Shown piece by piece: positions 1 to 9,267 of a stretch of 64,000 nt of DNA (position 1 is the stretch's first letter; every line of letters starts with the position of its first letter). The position numbers were made by a program, and so were the translations under genes. Origin of the DNA: Thalassovita taeanensis (GTDB lineage Bacteria; Pseudomonadota; Alphaproteobacteria; Rhodobacterales; Rhodobacteraceae); the NCBI RefSeq assembly GCF_900110775.1, contig NZ_FOEP01000007.1, positions 62,001 to 126,000 of the forward strand. The letters run 5' to 3'. The notes beneath the pieces were generated by a model, which saw only the letters and a list, made by a program, of their open reading frames with translations, did no database searches and was not told the origin of the DNA.

Positions 1-53
1 GGTTTGCGCAGGCGGGGCATACGCGTTCGAGGGGTGTCGGTGTCTTTCGGCAT
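1..53 (-). CDS. ectA: Diaminobutyrate acetyltransferase, N-terminus only (probable)
   Basis: A reading frame leaves the window at base 1. Its ATG lies at 53-51 on the minus strand, nine bases after a good GAGAGG ribosome binding site, and encodes MPKDTDTPRTRMPRLRKP before the edge. EctA proteins characteristically begin with a short variable tail followed by an L-R-K-P segment that opens the GNAT fold, and this matches. EctA acetylates diaminobutyrate in ectoine synthesis. The divergent gene is an EctR-like MarR regulator, which is the usual partner of ectABC. Only 17 full codons are visible, so the identification rests on this short match plus the neighbour, and remains tentative. Confidence 0.42.
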   Translation of the reverse strand, partial: MPKDTDTPRTRMPRLRK

Positions 54-79
54 GGGTTCGGGCCTCTCATTTCGTTTGA

Positions 80-87
80 TTAGCTAA
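80..87. promoter_or_regulatory. Palindromic candidate operator in divergent promoter
   Basis: The perfect palindrome TTAGCTAA sits in an AT-rich stretch between the two divergent start codons. MarR proteins bind short palindromes in their own divergent promoter regions, so this is a plausible site for the adjacent regulator. It is only 8 bp, and binding is inferred. Confidence 0.3.
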
Positions 88-280
88 GTAATGAATTTCG
101 ACCGCAATTTCAACGCCCAAAGAAAAATAGTTGAAAACAGCGTTTTTTGCATGGTTTTACGAGGGGTTCTTCGGATTTGTTATTCGCATGCCGAATTACT
201 TCGGGGGCGCGGCGCCCGTGGAAAATTGCCCAGATGTTTCACCGATTGAAGCATATGCCGTTTTCATGCGATACTGCGTC

Positions 281-793
281 ATGACAACGAACCCGCCTGA
301 CCGCACCGACGAGAGTCTGATTGCTTTGCGGCGCATCCTGCGCGCGACAGAACTGTTTGCGCGTGACCTTGCGCACGCCGTGGGGTTGACGCCTGCGCAG
401 CTCCGCGTTCTGCAGATCGTCGCCGAAAAAAGCAGTGTCACGCCAAAAATGCTGGCCAACCAGATGGGGGTGAGCCAAGCCACGGTGACGGCTCTGGTCG
501 ACAAGCTGGTGACGCGCGAACTGGTTCAGCGCGTCCCATCCGAGCAGGACCGGCGTCAGATCAACGTGGTGGTGACGGCGCAGGGCCTCAACCGGCTTGT
601 GGATGCGCCTGACGCGCTGCAACAACGGTATGTGCGCGCCTTCACCGGGTTGGCCGACTGGGAGCAGGCCCAACTTGTATCGTCGCTGGAGCGTGTCGCG
701 GACATGCTTGACGCGCAAGACATCGACGCATCACCTGTCCTGACGACCGGCGATATCCGCACGGGCAAGAAAACGGATGGCGGCACGTCATAA
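281..793 (+). CDS. MarR-family transcriptional regulator, EctR-like
   Basis: This encodes a 170-aa winged-helix MarR regulator. The helix-turn-helix is visible around residues 45-75 (SVTPKMLANQMGVSQATVTA) and is followed by the DKL...R...DRRQ wing that contacts DNA. The open frame extends upstream to 131, but the first 50 residues there do not look like MarR sequence, so the ATG at 281 is chosen; 266 is an alternative, and neither has a strong ribosome binding site. The regulator is divergent from a gene that looks like ectA. The C-terminal tail, with an acidic D-A-S-P-V-L motif, resembles EctR regulators of ectoine genes. Assignment to MarR is firm; assignment to EctR is an inference from the tail and the neighbour. 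Confidence 0.85.
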   Translation: MTTNPPDRTDESLIALRRILRATELFARDLAHAVGLTPAQLRVLQIVAEKSSVTPKMLANQMGVSQATVTALVDKLVTRELVQRVPSEQDRRQINVVVTAQGLNRLVDAPDALQQRYVRAFTGLADWEQAQLVSSLERVADMLDAQDIDASPVLTTGDIRTGKKTDGGTS

Positions 794-943
794 AATTATG
801 CGCATGTGTTTGCCAAAGGCCGGTACTTGCGGCCCAATACCGGGCAGGCATTCACGCGGGGCGCCGCAAAAGCCGGCTTTCCACCCATTCTGCTGAAGCG
901 GCGCGCGTTGCAAACGCGGCAGGGCAGGGACCAACCCGCAAGA

Positions 944-1138
944 TCACTTCTTGCCGCGCACGGGCTTCTTGTCGAGCACAGCCTTTTCTTCTTTGGTCAG
1001 CTTGTTGTTCCAAGCATTGTTGCTCAGGCCAAGCTCTTTTGGCAGGGGTTTGGTTTTGCCAACGCTGACCTTGCCTCCCTTGTTCAGGAATTCCTGAATA
1101 AGCGCATCATCGGTGGTTTCTTTGGGGACATGTTTCAT
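944..1138 (-). CDS. Small conserved protein of unknown function
   Basis: This is a 64-aa lysine-rich protein beginning MKHVPKETTDDALIQEF and ending in a basic tail (KKPVRGKK). The ATG at 1138 is preferred over the upstream alternative at 1168 because the family-like sequence begins there and an AGG-containing purine stretch lies about ten bases upstream. No catalytic motif, signal peptide or membrane segment is visible. It stands alone on the minus strand between two plus-strand genes. I recall similar short proteins in roseobacters but cannot attach a role. Confidence 0.6.
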   Translation of the reverse strand: MKHVPKETTDDALIQEFLNKGGKVSVGKTKPLPKELGLSNNAWNNKLTKEEKAVLDKKPVRGKK

Positions 1139-1318
1139 GAAAACATACCTACCCCAGAGGGGGCGCACTTGTCACGCGCCATCCCCTCTTCAGGCTCATT
1201 GGGCGGATGCAGCTTCAGGGGGAATGGGATGCCTTTGGCGGGTTTCCTGACGGCGCTTTGGGACAGACAAATCCCGACGCCTTCGCTGACGGGTGTCGCA
1301 ACGTATGATTTGATTTCT

Positions 1319-1337
1319 TTTGATCGGTGCGATCAAA
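1319..1337. promoter_or_regulatory. Perfect 7-bp-arm inverted repeat upstream of the hydroxylase gene
   Basis: TTTGATC-GGTGC-GATCAAA is a perfect inverted repeat centred about 38 bp before the ATG at 1366. This is the position of an operator overlapping or just downstream of a promoter. The outer TTGAT/ATCAA resembles an FNR half-site pair, but the inner spacing is 7 rather than 4 bases, so a dimeric repressor (TetR, LacI or GntR type) is more likely. Confidence 0.5.
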
Positions 1338-1365
1338 TTCGATGCAGGGGATTGGAGGGGCAAGG

Positions 1366-2091
1366 ATGACGCGGCTTAAACTTATGTTTTCTCACGTCGG
1401 CGTGTTGGCTATGGGGTTCGCTGCACTTGTCGGCATCGCCATCCTGATTGCGCAAGCTCCGTGGTGGGCCTGGCTTTTGATCCCGCTGGGGTTCGCCGCC
1501 CAGATGCTGAATGAATACAACCTTCACAGGTTTGTTTTTCACCTGCCCCCGCCCAAGCGCCAATGGGCGTTCAATCTGCTTTATCGGGCGCATTATGGCC
1601 ATCACGATTTCCCGACCAACCATGGTTTGTTTTTTGTTCCTGTTTGGGTCGCTTGGCCGGTGCTTGCCTTCAACTTTTGCATGGTTTGGGCTGTGGCGGC
1701 GCTGCTGGGCTTGCCTGCCGCCTTTCATATCGCCGTTGCCATTGTGCTGGTGGGCGGGGTCTTGATGTTCATGGGGTATGAATGGTTTCACATGACGTCA
1801 CATTTGAACATCCCCAAGACAAAGGTCGAGCGCTATGTCACGACACTGCACAATCAGCACCACTTTCGGGATTTTTCGAAATGGTTTCATGTCTCGCCGG
1901 GTGGTGAAGTGATTGATCGCACGATGGGAACTTCGATTGACCGCGAGGCGCTAAAGACGCAACAGCGGGTCGAGTTCATCCGCACATTGGGTCTGCGTCC
2001 AGACGATCCGCGCCTTGTCGCAGCCCGCACGCAATTTGCCGCCAAATACGGGCTGTCGCAAGATGAAGTCGCGCGCGCAGCGGTTTCTTGA
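1366..2091 (+). CDS. Fatty acid hydroxylase superfamily (di-iron) membrane protein
   Basis: This is a 241-aa membrane protein. The start at 1366 is set by a GGAGGGG ribosome binding site, while earlier in-frame ATGs lack one. Two to three hydrophobic helices (about residues 8-30, 30-45 and 105-145) flank histidine boxes expected of the sterol desaturase/fatty acid hydroxylase fold: HRFVFH, HYGHH, HMTSH and HNQHH. These ligate a di-iron centre that hydroxylates or desaturates lipids, sterols or carotenoids. The substrate cannot be read from the sequence. It is a single gene, with a perfect inverted repeat just upstream that may act as its operator. Confidence 0.85.
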   Translation: MTRLKLMFSHVGVLAMGFAALVGIAILIAQAPWWAWLLIPLGFAAQMLNEYNLHRFVFHLPPPKRQWAFNLLYRAHYGHHDFPTNHGLFFVPVWVAWPVLAFNFCMVWAVAALLGLPAAFHIAVAIVLVGGVLMFMGYEWFHMTSHLNIPKTKVERYVTTLHNQHHFRDFSKWFHVSPGGEVIDRTMGTSIDREALKTQQRVEFIRTLGLRPDDPRLVAARTQFAAKYGLSQDEVARAAVS

Positions 2092-2355
2092 AATAGGGCC
2101 GCCCCTGACACGATCAATGTGGGGCAAACAACCGGCTCGTAGAGCAATACGGAAGCCTTGCGATGCAAATCCTTGGCTCTAAAATTTTTTTAGGTGTTAA
2201 AATTTCGTTAGCCGTGCAATCAATAGGAAGCGCCGACGGCGTGCGATAGACGAAAATATTTTTGTTTTTCAAATGCTTATTTTCACCAAGCTTCCCGAGG
2301 GCACTCAATCGGAGCGCTCGTTATTTTCTAAGTAATTTATATCGGAGCAGAACAC
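2092..2355. other. AT-rich upstream region of the RTX gene
   Basis: This 264-bp stretch is clearly richer in A and T than its surroundings (runs of T and A around 2185-2290) and has no credible gene. It must hold the promoter of the RTX gene. The ribosome binding site GGAG lies about ten bases before the ATG at 2356. Long AT-rich leaders before large secreted proteins are often silenced by xenogeneic regulators; that is an inference here. Confidence 0.5.
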
Positions 2356-5300
2356 ATGCCCATCAGAAACGGAACACCCAACGCTGAAACCGTTACTGGA
2401 ACGGCCATCGAGGACACGATCAACGGTGGTGGTGGCGCGGATACGCTGATCGGGCTGGCGGGCGACGATACCTATATCGTGGGCGAAGCAGGTGTCACGA
2501 TTGTCGAGCAGAACCTCGAAGGGAATGATCTGGTGATCTATTCGGGGCCGGACGGCTACGAACTTCCCGATTTCGTCGAGCGGCTTGAATACAGAGGCAC
2601 ATCCAACGCGGCGCTTGTGGGCAACCAGCTCGACAATACGATCGACGGCGGTTTGACCCAGAAAGGAACCGGAAGCATCTATATTCTCTCCGGTCCCAGC
2701 GGCACCACATTCGAGAGCAATGATTACTTTTTCAATGCGGACTTCATCTTTGCCGGGGCAGGCGATGACACCATTGAAGGCGCGTATGTCGGTGGATCCG
2801 GGCAGCTCCAAGGCCAAGCAGGCGACGACCATATCACCGGATCTGCGGGCAACGCGTTCATCGCAGGCGGAACCGGGTCGGATACAGTCATTGGCGGCAC
2901 CGGATCCGAGCTTATTACGGGCGCAGACCGGAGCGGCAGTTCACCCATAAACGAAGACGACACCCTTTTCGGGGGCGATGGCGATGATACCATCTTCGGC
3001 GGGCAGCACCAGCAATACACCACCTACAGCCTGCTAGAGTTTGACGGCAATAACTCTCTGGACGGCGGCGCGGGCAATGACTCGCTGTTTGCCGGGGGTG
3101 GCAACGATACGCTGGTCGGGGGCGAAGGGAATGACACCCTGATCTCGGCGAGCGGGAACAACACGCTGCGTGGTGATGCCGGAAACGACACCCTGATCAC
3201 GGGCGAGGGCAACGGGTTGCTCGAAGGCGGCGCGGGCAATGATTCTTTGGTGTCGGGGGCAGGCAACGACACGCTGAATGGCGGCATCGGGACCGACACG
3301 ATGAGCAGCGATTCCGGCGACGACGTCTTCTATGTCGATACCACATTGGATGTTATCGACAACCGAGGCACCGGGATCGACGAAGTCCGCTCGTCCCTGG
3401 AAACCGCGAGCCTGACCAGCACCCAATTCTATTCGGGCGGCACCGATGACAAGATCGAAAACCTGACGTTAATCGAAGGCGGCGCCAGGGGGTTCGGAAA
3501 CGAGTTGGACAATGTCATCACTGGCAACGCGGCCAATAACGCACTGGCGGGCCGTGAGGGCAACGACACGGTTATCGGCGGCGGCGGCAATGATGGCCTG
3601 TATGGCAATGATGGCAACGACACGCTGATCGCTGACAGCGGCAATGACTCTCTGGATGGCGGCGCAGGCGACGATTTGATGGTCGGCGGCTTGGGCGCGG
3701 ACCAATATGTCATCGACAGCTTGGCGGATCAGATTACCGAGACCGGTACCGATATCGATGAAATCCGCACCGCGCTTGCGTCCTTCTCGCTTGACCGGGT
3801 GGAATGGGAAGGCGCGGATGGCGGCATCGAGAACCTGCGCCTTTTGACCGGCGCGACCGAAGGCCACGGCAACGCGCTGGATAACACGATAACCGCAAGC
3901 GCGTCCTCAAGCCTGCTGACGGGGGCCGAAGGCAACGACACCCTAGGCGGCCAACTTGGCGCGGACACGCTGCGCGGCGATGATGGCATGGACGTGCTCT
4001 ATGGCAGCGCGGGAAACGACAGGCTTGAAGGCGGAACAGGCGACGACACGCTTTACGGCAATAACGACAACGACACATTGGATGGCGGTGACGGTGCGGA
4101 TTCGCTGAATGGCGGCGATGGCAGCGATAGCCTGATCGGTGGCGCGGGCGATGACACGCTCTATTCGCTGTACGGTTCCAACACGCTGGAAGGTGGTTCG
4201 GGCGCGGACCTCCTGCAATCACAGGGGTCTGGCGATCAGCTGATGGCAGGCGGCACAGGCGAGGACAGCCTGTATGCCGGTATTGGGAACGACACGCTTG
4301 ATGGTGGCGCGGACAACGACCTGATACTTGCGCGAGATGGCGAAAACTCGGTCACTGGCGGTACGGGCAACGATACCATTACCTCCGGTGACGATAACGA
4401 TACGGTAGACGGCGGCGCTGGTAACGACAATATCAAGGTGCAGTCCGGCGACAACTATGTATCGGGTGGCGCAGGCAATGACGTGCTGGTCAGCACGGAC
4501 GGCGACGACACGCTGCTGGGAGAGGACGGCAACGACACGCTTGTCTCTGGCGAGGGCGCCAATGAGCTATTCGGCGGCGACGGCGATGATAGTCTGACCG
4601 GCGGCAGCCGCGACGATACGCTGGATGGCGGCACGGGTGTCGATACGATGGACGGCGGTCTGGGCAGCGATGTCTTCTATGTCGACGATGAAAACGACGT
4701 GATCAAATCGCTTGGCACAAGCGGCATTGACGAAATCCGCACCAATCTGGCCCGGTTCAGCCTGAATGATGCGCGCTACAATCAAGCGTCGCGGCCGATT
4801 GAGTTGCTGACCCTGCTTGCTGGCGCGGTGGACGGTGAAGGCAACCAGTTTGACAATATTATCATCGGCAATGACGCGGATAACACGCTTAGCGGGCTCG
4901 GCGGCGATGATAGCCTGCAGGGCGGCAGCGGCGACGACACGCTTGACGGTGGCACCGGTGCAGACACGCTGAATGGCGGCGGCGGCGGCGATGTCTTTGT
5001 TGTCGACAACGCGGGCGACGTGGTCCTGAACTCGGGGTCCGGCATCGACGAAGTGCGCAGCAGCTTGGACAGCTTCAGCCTTAATCAGGGGCAGCTTGGC
5101 AATGTCAGCGCACTGAGCGGCGGTGTGGAAAATCTAACGCTTTTAGCGGGCGGGCGGTCCGGTGAGGGCAACGGGCTGAACAATCTTATGGTTGGCAACG
5201 CAGAGGACAACAGCCTGACTGGTTCGGGGGGCGCCGATATTCTGCGCGGGCTTGATGGCGCTGATTTCCTGGGCGGCGGCTCCGGTGACGATTTCCTGAG

Positions 5301-8300
5301 CGGCGGCGAAGGCAATGACCGTTTGGATGGCGGCAGCGGGGACGATACGATGGAAGGCGGCGAGGGTGACGACACCTACACCGTCGATGACGCCGGTGAC
5401 CGCATCACCGACACTGGCGGCGCGCTGGATGTGGTCTATAGCTCGGTCAGCTATACGCTTGCCGCAGGGCTTGAGAATCTGTTTCTGGAAGGCACAGCCC
5501 CCCTCAGTGGGACCGGGAACACGTTGAACAACCGGATCCAGGGGACGTTGGCGGGAAATACCTTGGATGGGGGTGCCGGAAACGACACCCTGATTGGTTC
5601 CAGCGGGAATGATACCCTGATCGGCGGCGACGGCGATGACCAGCTAAGTGGTAACAACGACGATGACGTGCTGCGTGGTGGGGCCGGAAATGACACGCTG
5701 TCCGGCGGGACGGGGAATGACACCCTATCCATCGACGCGGGCACCGGGGAATATCGCGGCAACGCGGGGGACGATGAATTCGTCCTCTACAGCGACTTCA
5801 GCGGTGGGGCTGAGATATACGGCGCTGATGGTATCGACTATTTGCGCACGAACAGCTTTGGCGCTGTGCAAAACCTGATTGTCGAACTGTCCACGCCGGA
5901 CGGAGATACCGAGACCGCCGGCACAATCAGCTTTGACGGGATGACGGCTGCCAGCGCCATTACCGGAATCGAAAACGCATATATCTTCCAAGCGGGCGGT
6001 ATTTTGCGTGGCTCCAACAGCGACAATTACCTGCTCGGCTCTGCGACGGGGCAGCGGCTTGATGGGCGCGGCGGCAACGATACGTTAGAGGGCCGCGCGG
6101 GCGATGATACCTTGTTTGGCGGCGACGGAGCAGACCTGCTCGACGGCGGCGACGGGACCGATGTCTTGAGTGGTGGTGCGGGCAACGACACGATGATCGG
6201 TGGCGCGGGCTACAGCAGCATGGTTGGTGGCGCGGGCGATGACCACCTGTTGGGCACAGGCCACCTCGATGGCGGCGCAGGCACCGACACCATGGAATCT
6301 GCCGATGGAGATGACGTCTTTGTTGTGGATCTTGCCAGCGACAGCATCATCAATAATGGCACCGGCACCGACACGGTCTTGGCGGGCTTCAATTTCGATC
6401 TGCGGACCCCCAACGATGGAACCGATGCCATCGAAAACTTGGTCCTTACCGATGGCGCAACCCTTGGTCATGGCAATGAGCTGGCCAATTCCCTCTCCGG
6501 CACCGATGCGGAAAACACATTGTACGGCCATGACGGCAACGACAGGCTTTATGGGCGTGCGGGGGACGATGCTCTTCTCGGGAATGCCGGCGACGATTCC
6601 ATATTCGGCGAGGCCGGAAACGATACGATCTATGACGATTTGGGCGATGATTTTGCCGATGGCGGATCTGGAAACGACCGTTTTTATGTTGCCCAAGGTG
6701 CAAACTCGCTAAGCGGCAATACCGGGGACGATACGTTTATTCTGAGCGCGGCATCCGGTGCATCGACGCTCAGCGGCGGCGCCGGGACAGATACGATCCA
6801 ACTGCGGTTCACGACGGGCGCCCCCGACGTTGTATTCTCACTGGTAACAGGTAACTTCAGTACGAGAACCGTTCAGGGCGAGTCTGTCCTTGCCATTCAG
6901 AGCGTGTTCTCCCTCTCCTCTATCGAGAACGTCGAGGTCGGAAATACCACCACGCAGGGCGATTATGTCCTGAGGGGATCAGCCGAGGCGAATGCTCTGA
7001 CCGGTGGAACAGGCAATGACTACCTGTTTGGCGAGGGGGGCAATGACCGGCTGTATGGCTTGGTCGGAAATGACACGCTGGCAGGCGGCGCCGGTATCGA
7101 TACGCTGACCGGTGGGGAGGGCAACGACACCTACGTCCTGTCCCAAACGGGCGATTTGGTGGTCGAGGCCACGGATGCCGGCACCGACCTGATTATCAGC
7201 GCTTTCGATAACACCTTGAATATGGTGCTATATCAGAACATCGAGAACCTGACCCTAACCGGCGCTGCCCAAAGTGCTGAGGGTAATAGCAACGACAACG
7301 TGATCCGCGGCGGCAATTTGGCCGACGTGTTGGCAGGGCTTTCTGGCGACGACACGCTCTATGGCGGCGACGGCAACAGTAGCGACACCCTGGATGGCGG
7401 CATCGGGGCCGATCGGATGGATGGCGGGGCGGGCAACGATGTCTACTATGTCGAGAACGCGGGGGATGAGGTTGTTGAACTTGATCGGCCCAAGGTCGTA
7501 GGGTCCAGCGATACAGACACCGTAATCACAAGCATCAACTACACGCTTGTGGACAATGTCGAGAACCTGACGCTGTCAAGCACGACCAATAATATCATCA
7601 TAGCAACCGGCAACGCCGCCAACAATGTCATAACCGGGCGTGATAACGCGACTGCAAACGATGTTCTGATCGGCGGCGATGGAAACGACACCATCAATGG
7701 ATTGGGTGGCCGCGATACGCTGGAGGGTGGCGCCGGGTTCGACAGCCTGGATGGCGGCGACGGAAACGACGTCCTGAGCGGTGGCACCGGCCCCGACATT
7801 CTGATCGGCGGGGCGGGCGACGACATTTTTAAAGATGTCTTCGACTTGGGCAACGTGATCCGTGGCGGCGACGGGCAAGACGTTTTTGATGCGGGACTGC
7901 AACCCAGATTTGGGGGTGATGGTCTCGTCGACCTCGACGCTGGCGAATACACCATCAACGGACAGCGCGTCGCATCGCTTGAAAGCATCGAATCCTTTTC
8001 GGGGACGTCGGCCTCTGAAATTATCCGAGGAAGCGCTGCCGCCAACGCCCTGTATGGGCGGCTGGGCGATGATATTCTTGTGGGCCGGGCGGGCAACGAC
8101 ACCCTTGACGGGAGCAATGGCCATGACGATCTGCTCGGCGGTGATGGCGACGACTCGCTGTTGGGCGGCGATGGTAATGACACGCTGACCGGTGGCGCGG
8201 GCAATGACACCCTGACCGGCGGCGCGGGCGAAGACACGGCTTTCTTTTTCGTCTCCTCAGCGGATGTCGTGGTGCAAACGGCGACCAATGGCCTGCTGTT

Positions 8301-9117
8301 GGTTTCCAACGACGGCAATGATGTCCTGACTGACAACATCGAATTTATCCGCTTTTCGGACACCACCTTAGCCTATGACGCCCTGGTCGCGATGGCCACG
8401 CAAGTTGGAACCGCGGGCAGCGATGTGCTGACGGGCGGCTCGGGCAATGACAGTATTGAAGGTCTGGACGGCAATGACACCCTGCGCGGTGGCGATGGCA
8501 ACGACACCCTGCGCGGCGGCGATGGCAACGATACGCTGAACGGTGGGGCGGGCGATGACTTTATCTTCGGCGGCGCGAGCGAGGCCGATTTGCGCGATGT
8601 GGTCTATGGCGGCGAAGGCAACGACAATATCGACGGCGGCTATGGCAATGACGAGCTGCGTGGCGACAACGGTGACGATACGGTTTCGGGCGGCTTCGGC
8701 ACCGATACGGTCATTGGCGCGGACGGCAATGATGTGCTGACGGGCGGGGCGTGGTCTGACGTGCTCTACGGCAACGCCGGCAACGATTTCCTCAACGGCG
8801 GCTTCGGCTATGACCGGATGAACGGCGGAACGGGGGCCGACCGGTTCTTCCATCTCGGGGTCGCGGATCACGGCTCGGACTGGATACAGGACTATACGGC
8901 AGCGGATGGTGATGTTTTGGTCTTCGGCCGCGCGGCCACGATTGATCAGTTCCAGGTGAATCTGATCGAGACCGCCAATGCCGGTGCGGCCGGTGTCGAG
9001 GAGGCCTTTGTCATCTATCGCCCCACGGGTCAGATCTTGTGGGCGCTGGTTGATGGCGGCGGGCAGGACGAGATCAATCTGGTTATTGGCGGCGTCGAAC
9101 ATGACCTTCTGGCCTGA
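2356..9117 (+). CDS. Giant RTX calcium-binding repeat protein, probable type I secretion substrate
   Basis: This 2253-aa protein has no N-terminal signal peptide and consists almost entirely of glycine/aspartate nonapeptides of the form GGxGxDxLx, which fold into calcium-filled beta-rolls outside the cell. Between beta-roll blocks a spacer module of roughly 70-90 residues recurs eight times, starting near residues 320, 448, 771, 878, 1005, 1319, 1591 and 1694. It follows the pattern D-x-(F/Y)-x-V-D...GTxIDEVRSS...IENLxLxxGA..GxGNxLDNxI. The last ~90 residues, after GTGADRFF, lack repeats and probably form the C-terminal secretion signal. No protease, lipase or adhesion domain is recognisable, so its role (surface layer, adhesin or biofilm matrix) is open. 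No ABC/MFP secretion genes lie nearby. Confidence 0.9.
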   Translation: MPIRNGTPNAETVTGTAIEDTINGGGGADTLIGLAGDDTYIVGEAGVTIVEQNLEGNDLVIYSGPDGYELPDFVERLEYRGTSNAALVGNQLDNTIDGGLTQKGTGSIYILSGPSGTTFESNDYFFNADFIFAGAGDDTIEGAYVGGSGQLQGQAGDDHITGSAGNAFIAGGTGSDTVIGGTGSELITGADRSGSSPINEDDTLFGGDGDDTIFGGQHQQYTTYSLLEFDGNNSLDGGAGNDSLFAGGGNDTLVGGEGNDTLISASGNNTLRGDAGNDTLITGEGNGLLEGGAGNDSLVSGAGNDTLNGGIGTDTMSSDSGDDVFYVDTTLDVIDNRGTGIDEVRSSLETASLTSTQFYSGGTDDKIENLTLIEGGARGFGNELDNVITGNAANNALAGREGNDTVIGGGGNDGLYGNDGNDTLIADSGNDSLDGGAGDDLMVGGLGADQYVIDSLADQITETGTDIDEIRTALASFSLDRVEWEGADGGIENLRLLTGATEGHGNALDNTITASASSSLLTGAEGNDTLGGQLGADTLRGDDGMDVLYGSAGNDRLEGGTGDDTLYGNNDNDTLDGGDGADSLNGGDGSDSLIGGAGDDTLYSLYGSNTLEGGSGADLLQSQGSGDQLMAGGTGEDSLYAGIGNDTLDGGADNDLILARDGENSVTGGTGNDTITSGDDNDTVDGGAGNDNIKVQSGDNYVSGGAGNDVLVSTDGDDTLLGEDGNDTLVSGEGANELFGGDGDDSLTGGSRDDTLDGGTGVDTMDGGLGSDVFYVDDENDVIKSLGTSGIDEIRTNLARFSLNDARYNQASRPIELLTLLAGAVDGEGNQFDNIIIGNDADNTLSGLGGDDSLQGGSGDDTLDGGTGADTLNGGGGGDVFVVDNAGDVVLNSGSGIDEVRSSLDSFSLNQGQLGNVSALSGGVENLTLLAGGRSGEGNGLNNLMVGNAEDNSLTGSGGADILRGLDGADFLGGGSGDDFLSGGEGNDRLDGGSGDDTMEGGEGDDTYTVDDAGDRITDTGGALDVVYSSVSYTLAAGLENLFLEGTAPLSGTGNTLNNRIQGTLAGNTLDGGAGNDTLIGSSGNDTLIGGDGDDQLSGNNDDDVLRGGAGNDTLSGGTGNDTLSIDAGTGEYRGNAGDDEFVLYSDFSGGAEIYGADGIDYLRTNSFGAVQNLIVELSTPDGDTETAGTISFDGMTAASAITGIENAYIFQAGGILRGSNSDNYLLGSATGQRLDGRGGNDTLEGRAGDDTLFGGDGADLLDGGDGTDVLSGGAGNDTMIGGAGYSSMVGGAGDDHLLGTGHLDGGAGTDTMESADGDDVFVVDLASDSIINNGTGTDTVLAGFNFDLRTPNDGTDAIENLVLTDGATLGHGNELANSLSGTDAENTLYGHDGNDRLYGRAGDDALLGNAGDDSIFGEAGNDTIYDDLGDDFADGGSGNDRFYVAQGANSLSGNTGDDTFILSAASGASTLSGGAGTDTIQLRFTTGAPDVVFSLVTGNFSTRTVQGESVLAIQSVFSLSSIENVEVGNTTTQGDYVLRGSAEANALTGGTGNDYLFGEGGNDRLYGLVGNDTLAGGAGIDTLTGGEGNDTYVLSQTGDLVVEATDAGTDLIISAFDNTLNMVLYQNIENLTLTGAAQSAEGNSNDNVIRGGNLADVLAGLSGDDTLYGGDGNSSDTLDGGIGADRMDGGAGNDVYYVENAGDEVVELDRPKVVGSSDTDTVITSINYTLVDNVENLTLSSTTNNIIIATGNAANNVITGRDNATANDVLIGGDGNDTINGLGGRDTLEGGAGFDSLDGGDGNDVLSGGTGPDILIGGAGDDIFKDVFDLGNVIRGGDGQDVFDAGLQPRFGGDGLVDLDAGEYTINGQRVASLESIESFSGTSASEIIRGSAAANALYGRLGDDILVGRAGNDTLDGSNGHDDLLGGDGDDSLLGGDGNDTLTGGAGNDTLTGGAGEDTAFFFVSSADVVVQTATNGLLLVSNDGNDVLTDNIEFIRFSDTTLAYDALVAMATQVGTAGSDVLTGGSGNDSIEGLDGNDTLRGGDGNDTLRGGDGNDTLNGGAGDDFIFGGASEADLRDVVYGGEGNDNIDGGYGNDELRGDNGDDTVSGGFGTDTVIGADGNDVLTGGAWSDVLYGNAGNDFLNGGFGYDRMNGGTGADRFFHLGVADHGSDWIQDYTAADGDVLVFGRAATIDQFQVNLIETANAGAAGVEEAFVIYRPTGQILWALVDGGGQDEINLVIGGVEHDLLA

Positions 9118-9267
9118 ACCGGCCCGGTTCGCCGCGTGAAAGAAAGACAAAGGCGATCCCAAACGGTGTCGAAGTCTGCCAATCGGCCCCCAACGTTGAC
9201 CGCCTTCAGGCGTCCAACAATGCCCCTTTGCGCGCCATAGCTGGCCCGATGCGGAGTCGCCAAAGGC

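Noticed and set aside
1320-1336. FNR box upstream of the hydroxylase
   Set aside because: The TTGAT/ATCAA halves are separated by 7 bases instead of 4, so it does not fit FNR/CRP geometry.
806-1369. 187-codon plus-strand frame
   Set aside because: No ribosome binding site or family resemblance; it overlaps the better supported 64-aa minus-strand gene and the hydroxylase promoter.
2960-8560. Regular short repeats suggestive of a CRISPR array
   Set aside because: The period is 27 bp, in frame with nonapeptide codons, with no unique spacers or leader; it is protein repeat coding.
2495-8740. Many long open frames on both strands inside the RTX gene (for example 7539-8366 and 6085-6696 minus)
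   Set aside because: They are mirror images of the repetitive GGxGxD codons, lack ribosome binding sites and show only low-complexity composition.
9118-9140. Terminator right after the RTX gene (GAACCGGCCCGGTTC)
   Set aside because: The palindrome allows only a 5-bp stem once a loop is formed and there is no U-run.
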